Notes: generated by a model from the sequence alone, not told the origin. A stretch of 64,000 bases of DNA from Nucisporomicrobium flavum (GCF_016464385.1 NZ_JADMLH010000009.1:295503-359502); one strand, 5' to 3'. Shown: positions 8,364 to 17,137, numbered from the stretch's first letter. Numbers and translations are program-made.

Positions 8364-8828
8364 ATGGAGCGCGTCATGGACGTCGCGGCTGCGGTGGAGT
8401 CGACGGTGGAGTCGTTGCTGGGCATCTTCGAGAGCGCCCGGCTGGCCCAGTCGCCGGCCGTGCCGCCGGCCCAGCTGCGCGTGCTGACGATCATCAGCCG
8501 CAACGAGCACACGAACATGAGCCGCCTCGCGGAGGCGCTGCAGGTGGTGCCGTCGTCGGCGAGCCGCCTGTGCGACCGGCTGGAGGCGACCGGCCTGCTC
8601 CGCCGCGTGCCCGACCCGCGGGACCGGCGCGAGGTGCGGCTGCTGCCCACCCCGGCCGCCGACCGCCTGCTGCAGGAGCTGCGGGAGCGCCGGCAGGCCG
8701 CTCTGGCCGAGGTGCTCGAGCGGATGAACCCGGCCCGGCGGACCGAGCTCGTCCGGGCCCTCACGGCGTTCGACTCCGCGGCGGTCGCCCTCGCCGCCGG
8801 GGACAGCGACGGGCTGCGTACGGCCTGA
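8364..8828 (+). CDS. MarR-family transcriptional regulator
   Basis: This 154-aa protein has the MarR winged-helix plan: N-terminal dimerisation helix, PAQLRVLTIISRNEHTNMS, recognition region VVPSSASRLCDRLEATGLL, wing PDPRDRREVRLL, and a C-terminal helical dimerisation segment. It is a cytoplasmic DNA-binding repressor or activator; the ligand is unknown. The ATG at 8364 has AGAGGA six bases upstream; a longer frame from 8298 lacks a site. It lies 34 bp before an LLM-class oxidoreductase on the same strand, a plausible target. Confidence 0.88.
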   Translation: MERVMDVAAAVESTVESLLGIFESARLAQSPAVPPAQLRVLTIISRNEHTNMSRLAEALQVVPSSASRLCDRLEATGLLRRVPDPRDRREVRLLPTPAADRLLQELRERRQAALAEVLERMNPARRTELVRALTAFDSAAVALAAGDSDGLRTA

Positions 8829-8862
8829 CGGCTGCCCGCGCGCGCTGCGGTACGGTCCCCCG

Positions 8863-9738
8863 ATGCGCATCGGCATCGTGATCCTTCCGGACGACCGCTG
8901 GTCCGTGGCCCGGCACCGGTGGCGCCGCGCGGAGGAGTACGGCTTCGACCACGCCTGGACGTACGACCACCTCGGCTGGCGCGACCTCGTCGACGGGCCG
9001 TGGTTCGACGCCGTGCCGACCCTGACCGCCGCGGCGACGGTGACCAGCCGCATCGGCCTCGGTACGTTCGTGGCGTCGCCGAACTTCCGCCATCCCGTGC
9101 ACTTCGCCCGCGAGCTGACCGCCGTGGACGACATCTCCGACGGCCGTCTGCTGCTGGGGGTGGGTGCCGGCGGTACGGGCTTCGACGCGGACGTGCTCGG
9201 CGGCCCGGCGTTGACGCCCCGGCAGCGCGTCGACCGTTTCGCGGAGTTCCTCGAGCTGCTCGCCCGGCTGTTGCGGGAGGACCACGTCTCGTACGAGGGC
9301 GACCATTACCGGGCGGTGGACGCGCGGACGCTGCCGGGTCCGATTCAGCAGCCCCGGCCCCCGCTGCTCGTCGCGGCGAACGGGCCCCGCGCGCTCGCGC
9401 TGGCCGCCCGGTACGGCGACGGCTGGGTCACCACGGGCGGGCAGGGCCTGGACGACGCGGACGCCTGGTGGCATTCCGTCCGCGAGGTGAGCGCCCGCTT
9501 CGACGCGGCAGTGGAGAAGGGCGGCCGTACGGTTCCGCGGCGCATTCTGAACCTGGACTCCTCGCCGGTGTACTCACTGAGCAGTCCGGATGCGTTCGAG
9601 GACGCGGTGGGCCGTGCGCGGGAGCTCGGATTCACCGACGTGCTGTCGCATTGGCCACGGGCCTCGAGCTGGTACGCCGGCGACGAGAAGGTGCTGGAAA
9701 GTGTGGCGCCGATGCTGCAGCGGCTGCGGGCATCGTGA
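8863..9738 (+). CDS. LLM-class (F420-dependent) oxidoreductase
   Basis: This 291-aa TIM-barrel protein of the luciferase-like family has MRIGIVILPDD, EYGFDHAWTYDHL (conserved Asp-His), RIGLGTFVASPNFRHPVHFA, GRLLLGVGAGGTGFD and PPLLVAANGPRALALAARYGDG. F420 is the expected cofactor in actinomycetes; the substrate is unknown. It starts at the ATG at 8863 just after the MarR gene, suggesting a two-gene regulator/enzyme unit. It differs clearly from the LLM gene at 1496-2368, so the pair are paralogues rather than a recent duplication. Confidence 0.87.
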   Translation: MRIGIVILPDDRWSVARHRWRRAEEYGFDHAWTYDHLGWRDLVDGPWFDAVPTLTAAATVTSRIGLGTFVASPNFRHPVHFARELTAVDDISDGRLLLGVGAGGTGFDADVLGGPALTPRQRVDRFAEFLELLARLLREDHVSYEGDHYRAVDARTLPGPIQQPRPPLLVAANGPRALALAARYGDGWVTTGGQGLDDADAWWHSVREVSARFDAAVEKGGRTVPRRILNLDSSPVYSLSSPDAFEDAVGRARELGFTDVLSHWPRASSWYAGDEKVLESVAPMLQRLRAS

Positions 9739-9911
9739 AGCGCGGGGCCGAAAGGGCCGGAAATCTTACGAGTACAGGACTTTCTGCGTAGGACCCGGGC
9801 CGGCGGTTTCGTGCCCGGCGGGCGAGGGCTTTGCGCCGGATCCGCAGCACACCGGCAATAGCCCTTCCGGTGAGCGCCGCCGATAACGCACCGCGGGGCG
9901 GGCGGACAGAC

Positions 9912-9953
9912 GATTCCCCACCGGTCGGCCTCGCGGCCGGCCGATGGGGAATC
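9912..9953. terminator. Bidirectional hairpin between LLM gene and lsr2
   Basis: A 19-bp stem (GATTCCCCA at its outer arm) with two G-U-compatible mismatches and a TCGC loop lies just beyond the stop of lsr2. It also sits about 170 bp beyond the LLM gene stop. It probably ends transcription from both convergent genes. Apart from a second CTTTCTGCGTA at 9780-9790, nothing else was seen between 9739 and 9911. Confidence 0.7.
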
Positions 9954-9959
9954 ACTCGC

Positions 9960-10307
9960 TCAACGCCCGTGTGCCGCCCGGTACGCGCTGCTGACGCTCG
10001 CCGGGATGCGGCCCCGTTCGGAGATCTGGTGGCCGTTGCGGGCCGCCCACTCCCGGATGAGCCTGTTCTCATCGCGGCTTCCCGCCGTGCGCGCAGGCGC
10101 CGGACGGGCAGTGCCACGCCCCGATCCGGAACGGCCGATTCGCGTACCCGCATTGATGAACGGATCCAGGGCCTTGCGCAGCTTGCCGGCATTGGCCTCG
10201 GACAGATCGATGGTGTACGCCGTGCCGTCGAGACTGAACTCGACCGTACGATCGGCCGGCTTTCCGTCGAGGTCGTCGATGAGGGTGGTGATTACCTGCC
10301 GCGCCAT
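9960..10307 (-). CDS. lsr2: Lsr2 nucleoid-associated protein
   Basis: This 115-aa protein has the typical Lsr2 length. The N-terminal dimerisation part is MARQVITTLIDDLDGKPADR with TVEFSLDGTAYTIDLSEANA. A basic Gly/Arg/Ala/Pro linker follows, then the DNA-binding domain IREWAARNGHQISERGRIPA with the RGR hook that inserts in the minor groove of AT-rich DNA. Lsr2 bridges DNA and silences AT-rich or foreign genes. The ATG at 10307 is preceded by TCAGGAG. An upstream frame to 10373 is not needed. Confidence 0.95.
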   Translation of the reverse strand: MARQVITTLIDDLDGKPADRTVEFSLDGTAYTIDLSEANAGKLRKALDPFINAGTRIGRSGSGRGTARPAPARTAGSRDENRLIREWAARNGHQISERGRIPASVSSAYRAAHGR

Positions 10308-10604
10308 AACGACTCCTGAGGGGAAATCCGAAGAACCGGGGTCAGTCTGGCGTGTCCGGCGCGGTGCGCGCAACAGTTCTCCCGGATTTCACAGCATATC
10401 GCGCACGCCGGGCAATAATCGGGGCGTGGGCCTCACTAAATGCAACCACGCTATTCCACGCGGCTGTACCTATTCACGACGGTCGAGGCCCCGCGGGCGG
10501 CCCGCGCGCCGGTCCGGCCCGGGTGCCGCCGGTGAATGGCGCCCCGCGGCGAGGTGCAAAACCCCGGTGGGCGGAGGGCCTCCCGGGCCGTTAGGGTCGT
10601 CGCC
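10308..10604. other. Divergent intergenic region of lsr2, relatively AT-rich
   Basis: These 297 bp carry no credible gene. They hold the promoter region of lsr2 and of the divergent small gene. Composition around 10385-10480 is unusually AT-rich for this chromosome (ACAGCATATCGC, AATAATCGGG, CACTAAATGC). A dyad GCGTGG-N17-CCACGC lies near 10425-10455. AT-richness in front of lsr2 would fit autoregulation by Lsr2, but this is inference. Confidence 0.4.
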
Positions 10605-11084
10605 ATGGACGCCGACGACGACCGTGCCGCCCCGCACGCGAGCGACCGGCGCACCGGTGGGCCGGACGCCGGCTGGCACGAACAGCGCCGGCAGGCCGTC
10701 GCCGGCCACGCCGCCGCGCTCGACGCCGCCCGGGCTGCCGAGGCGGGCCGGGCCGCGGAACTGCTGGCGGGTTTTGTCCGGCGCGCCGCCGAGGCGGGAC
10801 TCCCCCCGGGCCCGCTGCGGGCGGTGTCGTTCGACGGCCGGTCCACGTACCGCACCTCGCTGCGCGGCTGGTATCTGAAGGCCAACCGGTCCGTGGCCGT
10901 GGGCGAGGACGGCCAGTACTACGTCCTGAACGTGCCCTCGTCGCTACGGGCCCGGTTCTCGGGCGCCGACGTGCAGCCCAGCACCCCCCGGCTGGTGGTC
11001 GGCGCGGGTGGCGGCGACGGCGAGACCATCCCCCTGGCGGACCTGCTGGACCGCCGGCTGACCGCAGGAGTCGTCTGGCCGTGA
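10605..11084 (+). CDS. Small conserved-looking protein of unknown function
   Basis: This 159-aa soluble protein was not recognised. The N-terminal half is Ala-rich and likely helical (HEQRRQAVAGHAAALDAARA). The C-terminal half has a folded look with aromatic residues (SFDGRSTYRTSLRGWYLKAN, VGEDGQYYVLNVPSS). There is no signal peptide and no obvious catalytic motif. The ATG at 10605 is the first good start. Its TGA forms a GTGA overlap with the start of the D,D-carboxypeptidase gene, so the two are translationally coupled. Confidence 0.65.
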   Translation: MDADDDRAAPHASDRRTGGPDAGWHEQRRQAVAGHAAALDAARAAEAGRAAELLAGFVRRAAEAGLPPGPLRAVSFDGRSTYRTSLRGWYLKANRSVAVGEDGQYYVLNVPSSLRARFSGADVQPSTPRLVVGAGGGDGETIPLADLLDRRLTAGVVWP

Positions 11085-12445
11085 GCCTCCGTTCCACGAC
11101 CCGGCGCCGCGTCCTGGCGAGCCTCACCGCCGCCGTCGCGATGGGCGCCACGGCCCTCACCGGGCCCGTCGCCTCCGCACCCGCCGCGGCCGCTCCGCGC
11201 ACGGCCGGGACGCGCGCGGCCGAGAAGCAGGCGGCCGTGACGTCGGCCCAGGCGGCCCGGGCCGCGACCGTTGCCTGCCCGAAGCCGGACGTGAAGCCGC
11301 CGCCCGGCCGGCCGCCGCGGCCGACCCCGCCCAAGGACGACCCGGTGCTGCGGGCCGTCGGCGGCGACGCGCTGGCCACCGACGGGCTCGTCGTCCCGCA
11401 GGGCGCGCGGCGGCCACCGGCGCTGACAGCCACCAGCTGGCTGGTCGCCGACCTCGACACCGGCGAGGTGCTCGGCGGGTGCGGGCCGCACGTGTACGGC
11501 ACCCCGGCCAGCGTGCAGAAGATGCTGCTCGCCGCCACGGTCATGGACAAGCTCGACCCGAAGAAGACGATCACGGTCACCGACGGCGACCTGGCGATCG
11601 AACCGGGCAGCTCGGCGGTCGGCCTGCTCAAGGGCGGCAAGTACACGATCGCGACGCTGTGGCTCGGGCTGCTGCTGAACTCCGGCAACGAGGCCGCCAA
11701 CGCGCTCGCCCGGCTCGGCGGCGGCAAAGGCGGCGTCCCGGCCACGGTGGCGGCCATGAACGCCGAGGCGAAGCGGCTGGGCGCGTACCAGACGCACGCG
11801 GTTACCCCCTCCGGCCTGGACGGGCCCGGGCAGTTCACCAGCGCGTACGACCTCGCGCTCATCGCCCGCAAGTGCTTCGCCAACGCCGACTTCCGCCGGT
11901 ACGCGCTGACCCGCAACACCCAGATCCCCGCCCAGAAGCACCTGAAGAAGGGCGGGTTCCAGATCCAGAACGAGAACAAGCTGATCTTCAACTACCCGGG
12001 TGCGCTCGGCGGCAAGACCGGCTTCACCAAGCTCGCCCGGCACAGCTACGTCGGCGCGGCGCAGCGCGGCGGACGGCGGCTGGTGGCGACGCTGCTCGGC
12101 GCGGAGGCCAGCCCGCTGCGCGGGTGGCAGCAGGGCGCGGCCCTGCTGGACTGGGGTTTCTCGCTGCCCAAGGACGCGTCGGTCGGCAAGCTGGTCGAAC
12201 CGGACGGCAAGGACGCGAAGGGTACGGCCGCAGACACGGAAGCCGCCCCCGCGGGCCCCGCCCCGGGCGGCACCCACCGCGCGGCACCGGCCGCCGCCCG
12301 GACCGCCTCCACGCCCGGCCTCTCCCTGGGTGCGGCCGCCGCCATCGCGGTGATCCTGGCCGGCACCCCGCTGCTGCTGCTCCTCACCCAGCGGCGCCGG
12401 CACCGCGTCCGCCGCCGGCCGCGGAACCGCCCGCAGGCCTCCTGA
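11081..12445 (+). CDS. D-alanyl-D-alanine carboxypeptidase (peptidase S11), secreted and membrane-anchored
   Basis: This 454-aa protein has a signal sequence (RRRVLASLTAAVAMGATALT) and then a Pro/Ala-rich linker. The penicillin-binding fold carries the three S11 motifs: S-x-x-K at 144-147 (PASVQKM), SGN at 201-203 and KTG at 312-314. Near the C-terminus comes a TM helix (about 415-437) and a basic tail, as in DacB/DacC-type enzymes that trim the terminal D-Ala of peptidoglycan stem peptides outside the cell. It starts at the GTG at 11081 inside the stop of the upstream gene. Its stop lies 8 bp from the convergent DUF456 gene. Confidence 0.92.
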   Translation: MSLRSTTRRRVLASLTAAVAMGATALTGPVASAPAAAAPRTAGTRAAEKQAAVTSAQAARAATVACPKPDVKPPPGRPPRPTPPKDDPVLRAVGGDALATDGLVVPQGARRPPALTATSWLVADLDTGEVLGGCGPHVYGTPASVQKMLLAATVMDKLDPKKTITVTDGDLAIEPGSSAVGLLKGGKYTIATLWLGLLLNSGNEAANALARLGGGKGGVPATVAAMNAEAKRLGAYQTHAVTPSGLDGPGQFTSAYDLALIARKCFANADFRRYALTRNTQIPAQKHLKKGGFQIQNENKLIFNYPGALGGKTGFTKLARHSYVGAAQRGGRRLVATLLGAEASPLRGWQQGAALLDWGFSLPKDASVGKLVEPDGKDAKGTAADTEAAPAGPAPGGTHRAAPAAARTASTPGLSLGAAAAIAVILAGTPLLLLLTQRRRHRVRRRPRNRPQAS

Positions 12446-12453
12446 CGCGGGGG

Positions 12454-12951
12454 CTACGCCACGAGCAGGCCGACGACCCAGATCACCGCGATGCCGAGCG
12501 CCGCGGCGAGCTCGACCAGCATCGACAGCCCCACCGCGGTGAGCGCCTGACGGGTCGACGGCCACGCCGCGCCCGGGCCGAGGCGGGCCCGTTCGGCGAG
12601 GAACAGGCCGAGCACGAAGCCCAGCACCAGGCCCACCACCGGCACCACGAAGAAGCCCACCACGCCCAGCAGCCCACCGGCGATCAGCGAGGAGGTGGGC
12701 ACGCCGGTGCTCTTGAGGCGGCGGCCGGGCCACAGGTACTTGACGACCGTGCCGCCGACGGCCACGAGCGTCGCGAGGGCCAGAACCACCCACCGCGCCC
12801 CGCCCGCGTCGCCCAGCAGCGCCCACAGCAGCACCGCCGCCCAGCACAGCAGCAGCCCCGGCAGGACCGGGATCAGCACGCCGAGGACGCCGACCGTCAT
12901 CGCGATCCCCGCGATGAGGGTGACGGTCGTACCGGTGTCGGAGAGATCCAT
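12454..12951 (-). CDS. DUF456 family membrane protein
   Basis: This 165-aa, very hydrophobic protein has about five TM segments: TLIAGIAMTVGVLGVLIPVL, the LLCWAAVLLWALL stretch, WVVLALATLVAVGG, LGVVGFFVVPVVGLVLGFVL and a C-terminal AALGIAVIWVVGLLVA. The loop YLWPGRRLKSTG and the Gly-rich repeat are typical of DUF456. The function of the family is unknown. The ATG at 12951 is chosen for the family N-terminus; the frame extends to 13014 without a better start. Confidence 0.85.
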   Translation of the reverse strand: MDLSDTGTTVTLIAGIAMTVGVLGVLIPVLPGLLLCWAAVLLWALLGDAGGARWVVLALATLVAVGGTVVKYLWPGRRLKSTGVPTSSLIAGGLLGVVGFFVVPVVGLVLGFVLGLFLAERARLGPGAAWPSTRQALTAVGLSMLVELAAALGIAVIWVVGLLVA

Positions 12952-13059
12952 GTGACCACCCTGCCGCAGCCGGGCCACAACCCTCAACCGCAGCGCCGTC
13001 CGGCCGATGGACACTCAGCGTCGCCGACCGCGGCGACGAGGTGAACCGAGGAGGTGGGT

Positions 13060-13707
13060 ATGGCGCGCAGTGTCCTGGCCGTCGGTGCCCGCCCCGGGGA
13101 TCTGGAGTCCGGTTGCGCCGGCACCCTCGCCGCGCACCGAGCGGCCGGCGATTCGGTGACCATGCTGGTGCTGTCCTGCGACGGTGCCGACGATCCGGGT
13201 ACGCGGCACACGGAAGCCGCCGCCCGCACGCTGGACTGCCTGCTCGTGTGGGGCCCGGAGGCGGCCGAGCGCCGCCGGGGCCCGGAGCGCCGGGGTCAGG
13301 TCCGGGGCACCGGCGACCGCCGGCTGCGCCGAACCCCGCCCGGAGAGGGCTGGGACGGTGCCGCGATCGCCGCGATCGAGAACGTGCTCACCGGGGTGGA
13401 CGCCGACGTGATCTATGTGCCCGCCCCCGGCGACCCGGACGCCGAGCGCCGGGCCGCGGCCGTCGCCACGCTCTCCGCGGCGCGGCACAGCGCCCGGATA
13501 TTGCACTACGCCGGCGAGTCCGCCGCCCGCTTCGACCCGACGGTGTTCGTCGACATCACCGCGTACCTGGACCGCAAGCTCGCCGTGGTCACCGACCCGG
13601 AGCTGGCCACCGCGACGGCCCGGCACCTGGGTGCCCGGGCCCGGGTCCGCTACGCCGAGGCGTTCGTCCCCGAGCGCTTCGTCTGGGACGTCGCCGGCGC
13701 CCGCTGA
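13060..13707 (+). CDS. PIG-L/LmbE-like protein lacking the canonical metal ligands
   Basis: This 215-aa protein follows the PIG-L deacetylase outline: RSVLAVGARPGDLESGCAGT at the N-terminus, AAGDSVTMLVLSCDGADD, RHTEAAARTLD, and DVIYVPAPGDPDAERRAAAVATL. In active family members the first motif is A-H-P-D-D-E and the later one contains H-P-D-H. Here they read A-R-P-G-D and D-P-D-A-E, so the zinc-binding His, Asp and His are all missing. It is either a catalytically inactive homologue or acts by another mechanism. The ATG at 13060 has GAGGAGG 5 bp upstream; a GTG at 13054 lies inside that site. Confidence 0.75.
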   Translation: MARSVLAVGARPGDLESGCAGTLAAHRAAGDSVTMLVLSCDGADDPGTRHTEAAARTLDCLLVWGPEAAERRRGPERRGQVRGTGDRRLRRTPPGEGWDGAAIAAIENVLTGVDADVIYVPAPGDPDAERRAAAVATLSAARHSARILHYAGESAARFDPTVFVDITAYLDRKLAVVTDPELATATARHLGARARVRYAEAFVPERFVWDVAGAR

Positions 13708-13830
13708 CGAAGCAACCGCGCAGCAACGTTCCGCAACCGGAACCTGTACCCGCAGTCACCCAGAGTTTCCCCTTGTCAGCCGGTGCCGCCCACCAGCCAC
13801 GGGCCACCGACAACAACCGGGGGAAACGAC

Positions 13831-14739
13831 ATGACCAGCACCATGACGACCGCTGCCGACTGCGACGCCGCCGACACGACCGCCGTGCCGGCCCTGTCCG
13901 CCGCCGAGCAGGAGGAGCTGATCCGTACGCACATGCCGCTGGTCGGCCACCTCGTGCGTGACATGCTCACCCGCATCCCGAACCACATCCACCGCGACGA
14001 CCTGACCAGCGCCGGACTGCACGCGCTCGTCACCGCGGCCCGTGGCTGGGACCCCGAGCGCGGCATCCCCTTCCACCGCTTCGCGACGACGCGCATCCGC
14101 GGCGCGATCCTCGACGAGCTGCGTTCGCTGGACTGGGCCACCCGCTCGGTGCGCAGCAAGGCCCGCGCCACCGACACCACCCGGCAGAACCTCACCACCA
14201 CGCTCGGGCGTACGCCGACGACCGAAGAGCTGGCGCAGGCGCTGGGCACCACCACCACGGACCTGCACCAGACCGACAACGACGTGCAGCGCGCCACCGT
14301 CCTGTCGCTGCAGGGCTTCACCACCAGCAGCGCCGACGACCTGGTCACCGAGCGCACGCCGGGGCCGGAGGAGATGCTGATCCGCCGCGAGCAGATCGGC
14401 TACCTGCACCACGCGATCGGCTCGCTGCCGGAGCGGCTGCAGCTCGTCATCACCGAGTACTTCCTCAAGGAGCGCCCGATGGCGGACATCGCCGCCGAGC
14501 TGGGCGTCACCGAGAGCCGCATCTCGCAGCTGCGCGCCGAGGCGCTGTCGCTGCTCAAGGACGGCATCAACACGCACCTCGACCCGCACCTGGCGCCGGT
14601 GCCGGAGAACCCGGAGAGCATCACGGCGCGCCGCCGGGCGAGCTACTACGCGTCGATCGCCGGCAACACGAACATGCACTCGCGGCTGGCCCTGACCAAC
14701 GCGCACGGGCTCAGCCCGTACGCCAAGGGTGCCGCGTGA
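13831..14739 (+). CDS. FliA/WhiG-type sigma factor (sigma-70 group 3)
   Basis: This 302-aa sigma factor has region 2 (LIRTHMPLVGHLVRDML, GLHALVTAARGWDPERGIPF, FATTRIRGAILDELR), region 3 (TPTTEELAQALGTT) and region 4 (LPERLQLVITEYFLKERPMA, LGVTESRISQLRAEALSLLK). The L-D-W-A-x-R-S-V-R stretch is typical of FliA/WhiG. In Actinoplanes, FliA-type sigmas control zoospore flagellar genes; assigning that role here is inference. A second, clearly related sigma gene lies at 17919-18761. The ATG at 13831 has GGGGGA at a good distance. Confidence 0.9.
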   Translation: MTSTMTTAADCDAADTTAVPALSAAEQEELIRTHMPLVGHLVRDMLTRIPNHIHRDDLTSAGLHALVTAARGWDPERGIPFHRFATTRIRGAILDELRSLDWATRSVRSKARATDTTRQNLTTTLGRTPTTEELAQALGTTTTDLHQTDNDVQRATVLSLQGFTTSSADDLVTERTPGPEEMLIRREQIGYLHHAIGSLPERLQLVITEYFLKERPMADIAAELGVTESRISQLRAEALSLLKDGINTHLDPHLAPVPENPESITARRRASYYASIAGNTNMHSRLALTNAHGLSPYAKGAA

Positions 14740-14754
14740 CGCTTCAGCGGTGAC

Positions 14755-14787
14755 GAGGGGGCCGGCGCGCACAGCGCCGGCCCCCTC
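14755..14787. terminator. Bidirectional hairpin between the sigma gene and helD/helR
   Basis: A perfect 14-bp stem (GAGGGGGCCGGCGC and its complement) with a 5-nt loop fills the short gap between the two convergent stop codons, so it can end both transcripts. Confidence 0.85.
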
Positions 14788-14794
14788 GCGCGTC

Positions 14795-17077
14795 TCATGC
14801 CAGGGCGTTGAGCACCTTCGGCAGGTCGGCGGTGTGCAGCACGCCCAGCCGCCGCGTCGCCCGGGTCACCGCCACGTAGAGATCGCTGAGACCGCGCGGG
14901 CTCTCGGCGATGATCTGGTCGGGCTGGACCACGAGCACGCTGTCGAACTCCAGGCCCTTCGCCTGCCGGACCGTCATGAGCACGATGTGGTTGCGCAGGT
15001 CCGGCTGCTCCCCCACGGCGGCCTCCGGGATCGCCGCCACCAGCGCGTCGCCGAGCGACTCCTCGAGGGCGGCGGGCACCAGGACACCCACCCTGCCCTC
15101 CTTCGCCTCGGCCGCTTCCCGGCGTACGGCCGCTGTCAGCTCGCCGGCGAGCGCTTCCGGCCGCACCCGGCTCGCCCACGGCGCGACGCCGGCCTCCCGC
15201 ACCGAGCGCGGCGGCTGCAGCGACGGGTCGACGGCGGCCAACACGTCCGCGGCGACCGTCATGACCTCGGCGGGCGTGCGGTAGTTGACGGTCAGCTCGA
15301 CCAGCCGCCACCGCTGGGCCACGTACGGCTCGAACACCCGGTCCCAGGTCGTCGTGCCGGACAGGTCGCCGGTCTGCGCCACGTCACCGACCACGGTCAT
15401 CGACCGGCTGGGGCAGCGCCGCATCAGCAGCCGCCACGCCATCGGCGAGAGCTCCTGCGCCTCGTCGACGATGACGTGCCCGAACACCCAGGTCCGGTCC
15501 GCGGCGGCCCGTTCCGCGGCGGTACGCGTGTCGATCACCTCGTGCCGCTCGACGAAGGAGCTCGCGTCCACGACGTCGACCGCGGACAGGATCTCCTCCT
15601 CCTCGTCCTCGAAGTCGAGCGACCGGGAGCCCTCGACGATCTCCAGCACGCCCTCGGCGTACTCGATCGCCTCGCGCCGCTCGCGGGCGACGGCGCGGGC
15701 GCGCAGCGTGTCGTCCACGCCGAGCAGCTCGGCGAGCTCGTCGAGCAGCGGCACGTCAGCCGGGGTCCAGCGGGCCCGCCGGTCCCGCAGCAGCAGCGCG
15801 CGCTCCTCGGCGCTGAGGTCGTACGCCGCGGACTCGAGCCGGTCCGCGTCGCTGAGCAGGTCGCGCAGCACCTGCCGCGGGGTGAGCACCGGCCACAGCT
15901 CGAACAGCGCCCGCTGGACGTCCTCGTCCTCGCGCAGCTCGCGCCGGGTCTCGGCGAGGTCGGCCTCCTCCAGCAGGTTGTCGCCGCCGAGCGGGTCGGC
16001 GCCGATGCGCTCGGCGATCTGCAGGCTCAGCGCGTGGATCGCCTCGGTGACGAACATCTGCCGGGCCACGTTGTGCGGGCGGCCGGAGCGGCGCGCGGCG
16101 GCCCGGGCGTCCTCGCACACGGCCCGTTCGATGCGCAGCGGGTAGCCGTCGTGGTCGACCTCGATGTGGTCGTCCGGCACGGTCTGCCGGTCGGCGACCG
16201 CGCGGGCCAGCACGTCGAGCATCTCGAGGCGGCCCTTGAGCGCCGCCGTCCCGGGCGCCTCGGACGCGCGGGCGGTCACCCCGGGGAACATGTCGCCGAG
16301 AGTGGCGAGCAGCACGCCGGTCTCGGCCAGCGACGGCAGCACCTGCGAGATGTACCGCAGGAACGTCGCGTTCGGACCGAGGATCAGCACGCCCTGCTTG
16401 GTCAGCTGCGCGCGGTGGGTGTAGAGCAGGTATGCCGCGCGGTGCAGCGCGACGGCGGTCTTGCCGGTGCCCGGGCCGCCCTGCACCACCATCACGCCCG
16501 GCAGCCCGGCGCGGATCACCTCGTCCTGCTCGGCCTGGATCGTCTCGACGATGTCGCGCATCCGGCCCGTACGGTTCGCCCCCAGCGCGGACAGCAGCGC
16601 CGCCTCGCCGGTCACGTCCTCCCGGCCGCCCGCCCCCGCGGTGAGGTCGAGCACCTCGTCGTCGATGCCGGTCAGCTGCCGCCCCTTGGTGCGCAGGTGC
16701 CGGCGGCGGGTCACCCCCGCGGGCGACACGGCGGTCGCCAGGTAGAACGCCCGGGCCGCCGGCGCCCGCCAGTCGACGAGCAGCGGGTCGCGGTCGCGGT
16801 CCTCGGCGAACAGGCCCAGCCGCCCGATGTACCGCGGGGAATCGGCGGCGAAATCGAGCCGGCCGAAACACAGCCCGTTCTCGACGGCATTCATCTGGGC
16901 GACCTGCTCGGCCCAGTGGCTGCGGGTGGCCTCCCGCTGGGAACGGCCCTGCGGGGTGCCGCCGGCCTCGAGCAGGATCGCGCGCAACCGGTCGGCGGCC
17001 TGCTCGCGCAGCACGTCGAGGCGGTCGTACAACGTGGTCAGATAGGCCTGTTCGGACTCGATGTCATCGTTCCGCAT
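14795..17077 (-). CDS. HelD/HelR-type RNA polymerase-recycling motor ATPase (UvrD-like)
   Basis: This 760-aa protein has an N-terminal helical arm (MRNDDIESEQAYLTTLYDRL). Walker A follows in QGGPGTGKTAVALHRAAYLL, then HVIVDEAQELSPMAWRLLMR (Walker B/motif II), VVGDVAQTGD, ELTVNYRTP and VRQAKGLEFDSVLVV, closing with DLYVAVTRATRRLGVLH. The R-x-x-Y-I-G-R and LVDWRAP stretches are typical of actinobacterial HelD, which binds RNA polymerase, clears DNA and RNA, and in the HelR branch protects against rifamycins. The HelR branch cannot be separated from HelD by eye. The ATG at 17077 gives the usual family N-terminus; the frame continues in-frame to 17164, and GTG/TTG starts near 17110 cannot be excluded. 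Confidence 0.87.
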   Translation of the reverse strand: MRNDDIESEQAYLTTLYDRLDVLREQAADRLRAILLEAGGTPQGRSQREATRSHWAEQVAQMNAVENGLCFGRLDFAADSPRYIGRLGLFAEDRDRDPLLVDWRAPAARAFYLATAVSPAGVTRRRHLRTKGRQLTGIDDEVLDLTAGAGGREDVTGEAALLSALGANRTGRMRDIVETIQAEQDEVIRAGLPGVMVVQGGPGTGKTAVALHRAAYLLYTHRAQLTKQGVLILGPNATFLRYISQVLPSLAETGVLLATLGDMFPGVTARASEAPGTAALKGRLEMLDVLARAVADRQTVPDDHIEVDHDGYPLRIERAVCEDARAAARRSGRPHNVARQMFVTEAIHALSLQIAERIGADPLGGDNLLEEADLAETRRELREDEDVQRALFELWPVLTPRQVLRDLLSDADRLESAAYDLSAEERALLLRDRRARWTPADVPLLDELAELLGVDDTLRARAVARERREAIEYAEGVLEIVEGSRSLDFEDEEEEILSAVDVVDASSFVERHEVIDTRTAAERAAADRTWVFGHVIVDEAQELSPMAWRLLMRRCPSRSMTVVGDVAQTGDLSGTTTWDRVFEPYVAQRWRLVELTVNYRTPAEVMTVAADVLAAVDPSLQPPRSVREAGVAPWASRVRPEALAGELTAAVRREAAEAKEGRVGVLVPAALEESLGDALVAAIPEAAVGEQPDLRNHIVLMTVRQAKGLEFDSVLVVQPDQIIAESPRGLSDLYVAVTRATRRLGVLHTADLPKVLNALA

Positions 17078-17100
17078 GGTGTCCGTACCGTCGGCGGAGC

Positions 17101-17131
17101 TTGACAAAACCACTCCCTGTTGTGGTAGCAT
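17101..17131 (+). promoter_or_regulatory. Strong sigma-70-like promoter with internal dyad
   Basis: TTGACA at 17101-17106 and TAGCAT at 17126-17131 (spacing 19, TGG immediately upstream of the -10) form a promoter-like pair on the + strand. The dyad ACCAC-N8-GTGGT sits between them like an operator. Transcription would begin near 17138, right at the start of a terminator hairpin. It lies just upstream of, and divergent from, the helD/helR start. Confidence 0.55.
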
Positions 17132-17137
17132 TCGGCC

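Noticed and set aside
9879..9886. GCCGATAA resembling a WhiG/FliA -10 element
   Set aside because: There is no -35 match at the right distance, and it points away from any gene start (lsr2 is on the other strand).
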